Below, piece by piece: positions 56,831 to 64,000 of a stretch of 64,000 nucleotides of DNA. The first letter of the stretch is position 1, and the number at the start of each line of letters is the position of its first letter. Under the pieces are notes generated by a model. It was given only the letters and a program-made list of their open reading frames with translations, did no database searches and was not told the origin of the DNA. Source of the DNA: Sulfurospirillum barnesii SES-3 (GTDB lineage Bacteria > Campylobacterota > Campylobacteria > Campylobacterales > Sulfurospirillaceae); assembly GCF_000265295.1 (NCBI RefSeq), contig NC_018002.1, forward strand, positions 1,116,001 through 1,180,000, written 5' to 3'. The translations under genes were made by a program, and so were the position numbers.

Positions 56831-58132
56831 TTAATAATCCTTTCGTAAGATCACTGTCGTGGATGATTGTGGTACTAAATAACGAGTTACAGCGTTAATA
56901 ATATCTTCTTTTTTTAGTTGATTGATCTGTTCTTCATAATTGAGTAACGGTGCAATATCGCCTTTTGCATAGTACGAACCAAAAAGGCTTGCTAACTCAC
57001 TTGAACTTTCTAAATTATGAATAAAATCTGCTTTGGTGTTGATTTTAATTTTTTCAATCTCTTTATCGCTTATTTCACCTTTTTTGAGGCTTTCAACAAT
57101 CGCTAAAATCTCTTTTTCAACATCTTCTGCCTTCACCCCAGGGTTACACACCGCTAGAAAAAGAAATAAAGAGGGGTCTTTGGCTTGCATGGCATAACCG
57201 TATACTTGATTGACTAACTGTTTTTCATCCACTAAAACACGTTGTAATTTACTACTTTTCCCGCTGCTTAAAAGTTCACTCAGGCCTGAAAGTGCGACTT
57301 GATCTTCATGTTTAAAATTTGGAATTTTATAGGCAATTGCCACCATTTCAACTTCACTCTCTTTTTTAAGCATTACTCGTTTTGCACCATCTTGTTGGGG
57401 TTCAATTTGATGGTGCGGTAAAGGTACCTCGGTGTCGTTTTTGATAGAAGCAAAATAGGTTTCAACATTTTGAAAGACTACTTCAGGGCTAATATCTCCT
57501 GCTACAACCACAATTGCGTTGGCAGGTTGGTAGTATTTCGAGTGAAAACTACGAATATCTTCAATGCTCCAATGCTTAATATCTTCCTTAAAACCAATGG
57601 GTGTCCAGTGGTAGGGATGATAGGTAAATGCGTTGTTAAAAAGTCTAAAGTATAAATAACCAATTGGAGAGTTATCCGTTCTCCATAAACGCTCTTCCAA
57701 GACTACATTACGTTCAGGTTGAAACTCTTCATCGGTAAGTCTTAAATTTTGCATCAGTTCTGCAAAAAGTTCTAAAGATTTTGCAAGATTTTTTGAGGAA
57801 CTTTTTATAAAATAGTGGGTGTAATCAAATCCTGTTGAAGCATTATTGACGCCACCAAAACCTTTTACAATTTCATCAAATTCACCCGATTTTAAATTTT
57901 TAGTCGATTTAAAATTAAGGTGTTCAAGCATATGCGCAATACCACTTTTACCCATAATTTCATTGCCACTGCCTACTTTATAGAAAATATCAGTGGTAAT
58001 TACATCGCTTTTATTGTTCATAGGAATAACGACAATTTGCAAACCATTGTCTAAAGTTTTTGTCACGTGTTGGGGAAGAGAGTTAGCCATTAATGCTCCT
58101 AAAAAAGTTAAAAAAAGTAATAAATATTTCAT
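56831..58132 (-). CDS. Exported M16-family zinc peptidase
   Basis: A 433-residue pitrilysin/insulinase-like peptidase. A signal peptide spans about residues 1-16 ([14 protein letters not shown]). The inverted zinc motif HxxEH is intact ([14 protein letters not shown]), and the downstream Glu ligand lies in the [12 protein letters not shown] region. The second, inactive-type domain follows ([19 protein letters not shown]). It probably acts in the periplasm. The C. jejuni counterpart (Cj0805 as I recall it) lies at the same position between pyrD and dapA. Confidence 0.9.
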   Translation of the reverse strand: MKYLLLFLTFLGALMANSLPQHVTKTLDNGLQIVVIPMNNKSDVITTDIFYKVGSGNEIMGKSGIAHMLEHLNFKSTKNLKSGEFDEIVKGFGGVNNASTGFDYTHYFIKSSSKNLAKSLELFAELMQNLRLTDEEFQPERNVVLEERLWRTDNSPIGYLYFRLFNNAFTYHPYHWTPIGFKEDIKHWSIEDIRSFHSKYYQPANAIVVVAGDISPEVVFQNVETYFASIKNDTEVPLPHHQIEPQQDGAKRVMLKKESEVEMVAIAYKIPNFKHEDQVALSGLSELLSSGKSSKLQRVLVDEKQLVNQVYGYAMQAKDPSLFLFLAVCNPGVKAEDVEKEILAIVESLKKGEISDKEIEKIKINTKADFIHNLESSSELASLFGSYYAKGDIAPLLNYEEQINQLKKEDIINAVTRYLVPQSSTTVILRKDY

Positions 58133-58138
58133 TGTGTA

Positions 58139-59203
58139 TCATCTCCTATCGCTTCCTATAAGCTCACTAATATGTGTAAAACCATCTCGGTTCATACGCT
58201 CTAAAATGCCCAAATTGATTTCACGATTTAGAGATGGACCTTTAAAAATAAAGGCTGAGTAAATTTGGATTAAGCTAGCACCCGCTTTAAGCCTTCGATA
58301 CGCTTCATCGGCTGAGTCAATGCCTCCAACAGAGATAAGCGTGGTTTTTCCAAAGAACTCTTTAGCTAAAGCTTCAAACATGTTAAAGCTTTTTTCACAT
58401 AAAACTTTACCGCTAATGCCTCCAAAATCTTTGGCATTAGGAAGCAGTGAATAATCAATCGTTGTATTGGTTGCGACAATACCTTGTGCACCATTTTCAA
58501 GGGCACATGAACAAAGCTCTAGTGCCTCTTTTATTTCTAAGTCAGGTGCAATTTTTAGTAAAACAGGTTTACATGTAAGCTCTTTTGCCATCACAAAAAG
58601 CTCTTTAATAAACTGTTCATTTTGCAAATCTCGAAGTCCTGGAGTATTAGGAGAAGAGATGTTGATCACCAAAAAATCACTTAAATCTTTAAAGCGTTTA
58701 ATAAGCTTTTCATAATCACTGAGTGCATTCTCCGCACTGGTAGTTTTATTTTTTCCAATATTGGCTACTAAAGGTGTTGCAAAAGGGTAGAGTGATTCTA
58801 AGCGTTTTGCAATTTTATGCATACCATCATTGTTAAATCCCATAGCATTTTGAATGGACTCTTGTTCAGGAAAACGAAAACAACGAGGTTTTGCATTACC
58901 ATTTTGAGGCTCAGGTGTCATGGTGCCATATTCAATATGTCCAAATCCAAGGGCTGTAAGCATTTTTATCATGGTGGCATTTTTATCAAACCCTGCCCCT
59001 AATCCTACAGGATTGTGAAAGGTGCGATCAAACAGCGTTTGTTCTAAACGTTTATCGTGAATAAAAAAGCGCTCAGCCAAAAAGGAGAGAACAAAAGGTG
59101 TATAGTTTGCCCCATGTTTGAAAAAAAATTCTGCAATGGTGTGTGCATTCTCTGGTGAGAAGTTAAACATCAATTTTTTCATCATTTTATAGCAATCAAA
59201 CAT
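58139..59203 (-). CDS. pyrD: Dihydroorotate dehydrogenase, quinone-dependent (class 2)
   Basis: The membrane-associated flavoenzyme that oxidises dihydroorotate to orotate in pyrimidine synthesis, passing electrons to the quinone pool. The N-terminal helical extension (about residues 1-40) marks class 2. Core segments are NPVGLGAGFDKNATMIKML, FGHIEYGTMTPEPQ, NISSPNTPGLRDLQ (catalytic Ser) and ISVGGIDSADEAYRRLKAGA. AAAGGA lies before ATG 59203 and a -10 element is upstream. It starts the seven-gene pyrD-yggS operon. Confidence 0.95.
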   Translation of the reverse strand: MFDCYKMMKKLMFNFSPENAHTIAEFFFKHGANYTPFVLSFLAERFFIHDKRLEQTLFDRTFHNPVGLGAGFDKNATMIKMLTALGFGHIEYGTMTPEPQNGNAKPRCFRFPEQESIQNAMGFNNDGMHKIAKRLESLYPFATPLVANIGKNKTTSAENALSDYEKLIKRFKDLSDFLVINISSPNTPGLRDLQNEQFIKELFVMAKELTCKPVLLKIAPDLEIKEALELCSCALENGAQGIVATNTTIDYSLLPNAKDFGGISGKVLCEKSFNMFEALAKEFFGKTTLISVGGIDSADEAYRRLKAGASLIQIYSAFIFKGPSLNREINLGILERMNRDGFTHISELIGSDRR

Positions 59204-59232
59204 CTTTTATTTCCTTTGGTATAAAGTATGCG

Positions 59233-59238
59233 ATTATA
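59233..59238 (-). promoter_or_regulatory. Putative -10 element of pyrD operon
   Basis: TATAAT on the minus strand lies 30 bp before the pyrD ATG, within the 74-bp gap to msbA. It suggests that pyrD and the genes after it have their own promoter. Confidence 0.5.
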
Positions 59239-59277
59239 CTCTATGAAAGATAAAAGATGGTTGATTTTGGGCTTTTC

Positions 59278-60993
59278 TTAGTGTTGAAGCCCTTTAAGTT
59301 TAAGATACTCACTTGAGCTTGCTAAGAGTTCTTCATCGCTTCCTATCGCACAAATATGACCGTGTTTTAGAAGGGCAATTTTATCAGCCTTTTTAATGGT
59401 TGAGAGACGATGTGCGATAACAAAGGTAATTTTATCTTTAATAAGATTTTCAATGGCTTCAGTAATTTTTTGCTCACTTTGTGTATCGAGTGCGGATGTT
59501 GCTTCATCAAGAATCAGCACTTGAGGATTTGAATAGATCGCTCTTGCAATGGCAATGCGTTGTCTTTGTCCCCCTGAGAGATTGGTTCCAAATTCATCTA
59601 AGTGTGTAAAAATACCATCAGGAAGTTTTTGTATAAAATCATAGGCATTGGCTTTTTGCAGTGCATCTATGACTTTTGTCTCATCAATTTCTTTTCCATA
59701 CGCAACATTGGCGGCAATACTATCGTGAAAAATATAGACCCGTTGCGTCACCATAGCAATATTATCTCTTAGATCATATAGGTTAAATTCTCTAAGATCA
59801 ACTCCATTGATACGAATAGCACCTGAAGAAGGATCGTAAAAGCGCATCAGCATATTCATAAGTGAACTTTTGCCACCACCACTATCTCCAATAAGCGCTA
59901 TCATCTCGCCCGCTTTGGCTTCAAGGTTCACCCCATGGAGTGCTTGTTTTTCTCCATAATGCAGTGAAGTATTTTCAAAAGAGATTGTATCAACCTGTGT
60001 AGGAAAAGCATGGGTACCATTTTGAATATCTGTGCGTTGGTCGAGTAAAAAGAAAATACGCTCACTAGCAACCAGGGCATCTTGCATTTTATTGTAAAGA
60101 GATGAGATTTTTTTAATAGGGGTATAGAGCATAAAAAGTGCTGTTAAAAAGGAAAAAAATGAGCCAACACTCATCGTTTCATCAATGACTTCTCCTCCAC
60201 CAATAATCACAACAACGGCGACACCCACTGCCCCAATAGTTTCCATTAAAGGACTCACCAATTCATTCACTTTAACAGATTTCATGGTTAGCTTAAAGTA
60301 GCGCTCATTATCCTTTTGAAAGAGAGCATGCTCATAGTTTTGTGCATTGTTAGCTTGAATCACTTCGATATTATTAAAAATTTCACTCAGTTTTGCTGTA
60401 ATATCAGAAATTTTTTCTTGAGAGGCTTTGGAAATTTTTTTCATTTTTTTAGCCATTTTGCTCAGTGGGTAGATGGCTAAAGGCATGATAATCAAAGAAA
60501 AGAACGCCAATTTTGGACTTTGGTAAATGACCACTCCCATGAGCCCCACAATGGTGAATGATTCACGTAAAAATTCAGGGATAATGCTTGAAACCACAGA
60601 TCTTATACGTTCTACATCGCTGGTATTTCGGCTAATAAGCTCGCCTGTTCTATAGGTATGAAAAAAGGAGAGATTGAGCTTAAGAAGGTTTCCCAAAATA
60701 TCTTCACGCAGACGTTTGATAATATTTTGACCAATGTAGGCAGTTGAACAGGCTTGGAGGTATTTTCCCCCTTCTTTTGCCGCATACACTGCGATAATGG
60801 CATAAGGAAGCAAATAGAGCATTTCTCTGTCTTTGGCAATAAAAATTTCATCTAAAAGAGGTTTGACCAAATACGCAGATGCTGCTGTTCCGCCACTAGC
60901 AAGTGTCATACCAATAACCACTAAAATAAAATAAGGAATATAGTCCTTATAAAAAGGGGCAAATCGCTTTAAAACATCTTTCAGGCTGTACAT
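59278..60993 (-). CDS. msbA: Lipid A/lipid export ABC transporter MsbA
   Basis: A homodimeric ABC half-transporter of 571 residues that flips lipid A-core or other lipids. The N-terminal ABC_membrane region (about residues 1-310) has six helices. The nucleotide-binding domain has Walker A (IGDSGGGKSSLMN), Q-loop, signature LSGGQRQRIAIARAI, Walker B (VLILDEATSALD) and the His of the switch (FVIAHRLSTI). It overlaps cysS by one base. The position in a murJ-cysS-msbA series supports an envelope-lipid role. Confidence 0.93.
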   Translation of the reverse strand: MYSLKDVLKRFAPFYKDYIPYFILVVIGMTLASGGTAASAYLVKPLLDEIFIAKDREMLYLLPYAIIAVYAAKEGGKYLQACSTAYIGQNIIKRLREDILGNLLKLNLSFFHTYRTGELISRNTSDVERIRSVVSSIIPEFLRESFTIVGLMGVVIYQSPKLAFFSLIIMPLAIYPLSKMAKKMKKISKASQEKISDITAKLSEIFNNIEVIQANNAQNYEHALFQKDNERYFKLTMKSVKVNELVSPLMETIGAVGVAVVVIIGGGEVIDETMSVGSFFSFLTALFMLYTPIKKISSLYNKMQDALVASERIFFLLDQRTDIQNGTHAFPTQVDTISFENTSLHYGEKQALHGVNLEAKAGEMIALIGDSGGGKSSLMNMLMRFYDPSSGAIRINGVDLREFNLYDLRDNIAMVTQRVYIFHDSIAANVAYGKEIDETKVIDALQKANAYDFIQKLPDGIFTHLDEFGTNLSGGQRQRIAIARAIYSNPQVLILDEATSALDTQSEQKITEAIENLIKDKITFVIAHRLSTIKKADKIALLKHGHICAIGSDEELLASSSEYLKLKGLQH

Positions 60994-62393
60994 TAAGCGT
61001 TTACCTTTTCCCAGTGTGTACCATTTGCTGTATCCATGAGTTGAATTTGTTTGGCTTCTAAAAGAGTGCGAATCGTGTCAGCTTTGGCAAAATCTTTGGC
61101 TTTTTTGGCTTCTGTTCGTTCTTGAAGTAATGCTTCAATGTCTGCTTTTTCTACTTCACTCACACCCATTTGAAAATACATGTAGGGATGATAAAGACCA
61201 ATGCCTAAGAGTTCTTCAATCCATTTCAAATTTGCATGCGTTGTGGCTTTGAGGGGTTTGTCTTTAGGATTTGCATCGAGCATTTCATTGGCGGCAGAGA
61301 TCATTTCATCCAAACTGGCCAATGCTTTTGAAATGTTTAGATCATCTTTAAGTGCTTCAAGCATCAACTCTTTAAAAGAGGATGAAATCTGTGAAGGAGG
61401 TGTTTCAAAAATACGTTTCTTCAGCCGATAGAGTTTATCAAGGCGTTTTTTACTCATCAGTAAATCTTCTTCAGAGAAGTTAAAATTGGCTCTGTAGTGT
61501 GTTGCAAGCAAATAAAAGCGTAAAACTTCACCACTGTAGTTGGCAAGAGCATCTTTTAAAAAGAAGCTATTACCTAAAGATTTGCTCATTTTCTCACCAT
61601 TAATCGTGACAAAGCCATTGTGCATCCAGTATTTTGCAAGTTCTTGATGGCTTTTACATCTGGTTTGTGCGGCTTCATTTTCGTGGTGGGGGAAAAGCAA
61701 ATCAGCCCCACCTGCATGAATGTCAATCTGAAAATCACCCTCACTTGCAAGATGTTTTTCTATCATCGCCGAACATTCAATGTGCCATCCTGGACGACCC
61801 GTTCCAAAAGGGGCAGGGTAGCTTGGTTCATTCTCTTTTGAAAATTTCCACAGAGCAAAATCTTTTTGGTCTTTTTTCTCTTCTTTTTGCTCTACACGTG
61901 ATTGTGAAGCCTCTTCTTCCACAAGGCGATGACTTAAGCAGAGGTATTTTTTATCTTTTGACGTATCAAAATAAATCCCATCACTGGTCGCATAAGCAAC
62001 CTTTGTATCTAGCATGGATGCAACAAAAGAGATAATCTCTTCAACCGTTTCTGTCGCTTTTGGCTCAATATCAGCATCCTTTACATGTAAAGCATGCATT
62101 TCTGCTTTGTAACGCTCAATATAGTGCGATGTAATCGCTTCTAGGGATTGATGGCTCTCGTGCATTTTCTTAATAATTTTATCATCAATATCTGTAAAAT
62201 TTTTGACAAATGTGACCTTATAGTTTAATGCAATAAAAACACGGCGCAATAAATCAAAAGCAATAGCACTTCTTGCATGGCCTAAATGAGCATCATCATA
62301 AACGGTTGGACCACAGACATAAATTTTAACTTCATTGTCTCTAATGGGGATAAAGGGTAGTTTTTTCTTGTGTACCGAATCATAAATAAGCAT
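60993..62393 (-). CDS. cysS: Cysteinyl-tRNA synthetase
   Basis: Class I aminoacyl-tRNA synthetase for cysteine. The start at ATG 62393 (MLIYDSVHKKKLPF) fits the family; the six-residue longer reading is less likely. The catalytic motif HIGH appears as DAHLGHARSAIAFD, the zinc ligands as VCGPTVYDD, GRPGWHIECSAM and FPHHENEAAQ, and the second signature as KMSKSLGN. It has 466 residues. It overlaps the end of murJ by 14 bp and the start of msbA by one base. A palindrome copy encodes LHVK. Confidence 0.96.
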   Translation of the reverse strand: MLIYDSVHKKKLPFIPIRDNEVKIYVCGPTVYDDAHLGHARSAIAFDLLRRVFIALNYKVTFVKNFTDIDDKIIKKMHESHQSLEAITSHYIERYKAEMHALHVKDADIEPKATETVEEIISFVASMLDTKVAYATSDGIYFDTSKDKKYLCLSHRLVEEEASQSRVEQKEEKKDQKDFALWKFSKENEPSYPAPFGTGRPGWHIECSAMIEKHLASEGDFQIDIHAGGADLLFPHHENEAAQTRCKSHQELAKYWMHNGFVTINGEKMSKSLGNSFFLKDALANYSGEVLRFYLLATHYRANFNFSEEDLLMSKKRLDKLYRLKKRIFETPPSQISSSFKELMLEALKDDLNISKALASLDEMISAANEMLDANPKDKPLKATTHANLKWIEELLGIGLYHPYMYFQMGVSEVEKADIEALLQERTEAKKAKDFAKADTIRTLLEAKQIQLMDTANGTHWEKVNA

Positions 62394-63789
62394 GAATAAG
62401 TTCCTTTGCATAACGTAAAATGACCCATTCTAAAAGAAGTAGGGCGAGTAAAATCATCAGCTTTTTACTATACAGTATAGCAAAAAAGGCTCTAAAGCCA
62501 AAAGAGCGGAGGGTAAAAAACAACAACACGCATCCTGCTAAAGAACCTGCCAATGCAAGCCCAGCAGCCCCCATAGGTTTGATGAGTGCCAAAGAAAAAA
62601 GAAGGTTAGCAACCAGGGAATATGCGGCAATAACCGCAGCCTCTTTTTGGCGCATACGGGCATAAAGCCACAGTGAAAAGAGTTTAGCCAAGCCAAAAGG
62701 TACCAGCCCTATCATGTACATCGCTAAGATAAACCCCGTATTTAGGGTGTCTTCTTTGCTAAAAGAGCCATGCTCAAACAAAAGCCAGACAATTTCATGG
62801 CTAAGCATATAGCCACCAAGCGTAGACGTTGTCAGTAAAAAAGCTAAAATCCAAAAGCCTTGAGAGAGTAATTTGGATGCTTCTATTTCGTTATTGGCTT
62901 TTAAAAGGCGTGTCATTTTGGGAAAAATTCCTGTGGTAAGCGCAATGGCAAAAAGTGCTAGGGGAAGCTGAAAAATGCGGTTACCATAATAAAGGTAACT
63001 AATACTTCCACTGATTAAAAAACTAGCCAATGTTGTGTCAACAAAGGAGACAATTTGTGGGGTTGAATTTCCTAAAATTGAGTGAAAAAAAGCACGGTTA
63101 AAGTTTTTATTGCTCTCTTTTAAAAGAGCATCTTTCTTCTTTCTATGTCGAAAAGCGAGGGTAAAAAGCCTGCAAAAATTATCTTTTTTGAGGGCAATAA
63201 GATGGACGATAACTTGTAAGATACCACCGACTAAGACACCATAACTGAGAGCATAGACAATGGTTTTTTTATCGTATCCTTGAAAGAACAATAAAGCACC
63301 TATCATACCAATGTTTAAAAGGGCGGTGGAAAAAGCAGTGACCGCAAAATGATGCTTGTATTGAAGCAGTGAGCCAAAAAGAGTGACACAAAAAATAAGC
63401 GGTAAATAGTAAAAATTAATAGCAACAAAAGGTGCGCTAAGCGTAATGGTTTCTTTATCAAAACCAAAGGCAATAATTTTGGCAAAAAATTCACTAAAGA
63501 GTGTTACAATCAGTGAAAAGAAAATCAGAAACAAGAAAAAACGTGTAAAAATAGTATAAGTAAAGAGCGCTTTTCTAGGTGTTTTAATAAAACTAGGAAT
63601 AAAACTTTGTGTAAAGGCTCCTTCAGCAAAAATACGGCGAAACAAATTAGGGAATTTAAAGGCTACAAAGAATATATCACTGTAAATATTTGCCCCTAAT
63701 ATAGAAGCACTAAGCATATCTCGAATAAAACCGAAAATGCGTGATACTAGGGTTCCAATACTGTTTGTAAAAAAAATTTTAATAAGCAT
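62380..63789 (-). CDS. murJ: Lipid II flippase MurJ
   Basis: A MOP-superfamily flippase that moves lipid II across the inner membrane for peptidoglycan synthesis. The 469 residues carry about 14 helices. Diagnostic segments are the N-terminal TLVSRIFGFIRDMLSASILG, FRRIFAEGAFTQSFIPSF and SYLYYGNRIFQLPLALFAIA. The start is placed at ATG 63789; a TTG two codons upstream is possible. It heads the murJ-cysS-msbA group and is divergent from the partial gene at the window end. Confidence 0.94.
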   Translation of the reverse strand: MLIKIFFTNSIGTLVSRIFGFIRDMLSASILGANIYSDIFFVAFKFPNLFRRIFAEGAFTQSFIPSFIKTPRKALFTYTIFTRFFLFLIFFSLIVTLFSEFFAKIIAFGFDKETITLSAPFVAINFYYLPLIFCVTLFGSLLQYKHHFAVTAFSTALLNIGMIGALLFFQGYDKKTIVYALSYGVLVGGILQVIVHLIALKKDNFCRLFTLAFRHRKKKDALLKESNKNFNRAFFHSILGNSTPQIVSFVDTTLASFLISGSISYLYYGNRIFQLPLALFAIALTTGIFPKMTRLLKANNEIEASKLLSQGFWILAFLLTTSTLGGYMLSHEIVWLLFEHGSFSKEDTLNTGFILAMYMIGLVPFGLAKLFSLWLYARMRQKEAAVIAAYSLVANLLFSLALIKPMGAAGLALAGSLAGCVLLFFTLRSFGFRAFFAILYSKKLMILLALLLLEWVILRYAKELIHAYL

Positions 63790-63921
63790 GCGCAATGGTA
63801 TCTAAAAATCGTTTAAACGAAATTTTTATCTATTTTTTGCTACCATTCCCTAATCTTTTACATGGCATTCGCCGATATGTAATCACACCGTTATAAGTTT
63901 ATGTCACTAAAGGTTATTATT

Positions 63922-64000
63922 TTGGGAATATTTGATAAAATTAAAGGTCAAACTTCAGACAAAACAACAGAGGTTTCTCAAGTATCGCCTGAATTTAAAT
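63922..64000 (+). CDS. 5' end of an unidentified gene (partial)
   Basis: An open frame runs off the window end. The likely start is TTG 63922, with AAAGG eight bases upstream; an in-frame ATG at 63901 is also possible. The visible residues begin GIFDKIKGQTSDKTTEVSQ. They are too few to identify. From memory of C. jejuni and H. pylori gene order (gene between murJ and ruvA), it may be the homologue of Cj0800c/HP0884, but that is a guess from position. Confidence 0.5.
   Translation, partial: MGIFDKIKGQTSDKTTEVSQVSPEFK

Overview
The window looks like chromosomal DNA of a Campylobacterota (epsilonproteobacterial) free-living respirer, most probably Sulfurospirillum or a close relative. This rests on the AT-rich composition, the oorDABC 2-oxoglutarate:acceptor oxidoreductase cluster next to sucCD, mdh and a monomeric isocitrate dehydrogenase, a hypBCDEA hydrogenase-maturation operon, and a murJ-cysS-msbA-pyrD-M16 peptidase-dapA-SDR block whose order I remember from Campylobacter jejuni. 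The genus is an inference. I recognise no rRNA, tRNA or CRISPR array.

Layout. 0-4.3 kb: a YjeH-like amino-acid exporter, a TonB-dependent siderophore receptor with a Fur-box-like site, and a lone IS1595-like transposase. 4.3-9.2 kb: hypBCDEA, a GNAT acetyltransferase and a HAD phosphatase. 9.1-12.6 kb: an AsmA-like protein and mltG, divergent with overlapping 5' coding ends. 12.6-21.2 kb: a TCA-cycle supercluster (icd, mdh, sucCD, a small HMA-domain protein, oorDABC). 21.2-27.5 kb: a chemoreceptor, an AraC regulator, fumC and tex. 27.6-30.1 kb: a small accessory island with a Fic antitoxin, a fic gene broken by one in-frame amber codon, a possible PD-(D/E)XK-like nuclease, and a HepT/MntA pair. 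30.2-39.4 kb: a membrane-anchored unknown, a chemoreceptor with an amino-acid-type dCache motif, then an aminotransferase / TRAP transporter / universal stress protein / aldehyde dehydrogenase catabolic cluster. 39.5-52.9 kb: a DASS carboxylate transporter, an HxlR-controlled mdaB/nitroreductase pair, a 31-residue lysine-rich protein, a DTW-domain protein, a family 3 glycosidase, phosphoketolase, three ion-coupled transporters (one frameshifted), a MarC protein and an unknown. 52.9-63.8 kb: a housekeeping block on the minus strand (yggS, rseP, pgsA, enoyl-reductase-like SDR, dapA, M16 peptidase, pyrD, msbA, cysS, murJ), followed by the start of a divergent gene.

The genes fit a motile chemotactic cell that uses H2 and organic or amino acids, runs a ferredoxin-linked TCA cycle, and imports small acids through TRAP, DASS and DAACS carriers.

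The most striking signal is not a gene. The perfect palindrome TTACATGTAA (often CTTTACATGTAAAG) occurs 32 times, about once per 2 kb. Fifteen copies are intergenic, 16 lie inside genes and one supplies a stop codon. Two inverted pairs form long hairpins exactly between convergent genes. This resembles an iterated palindrome or an uptake-sequence-like element, and I know of no description of it for this group.
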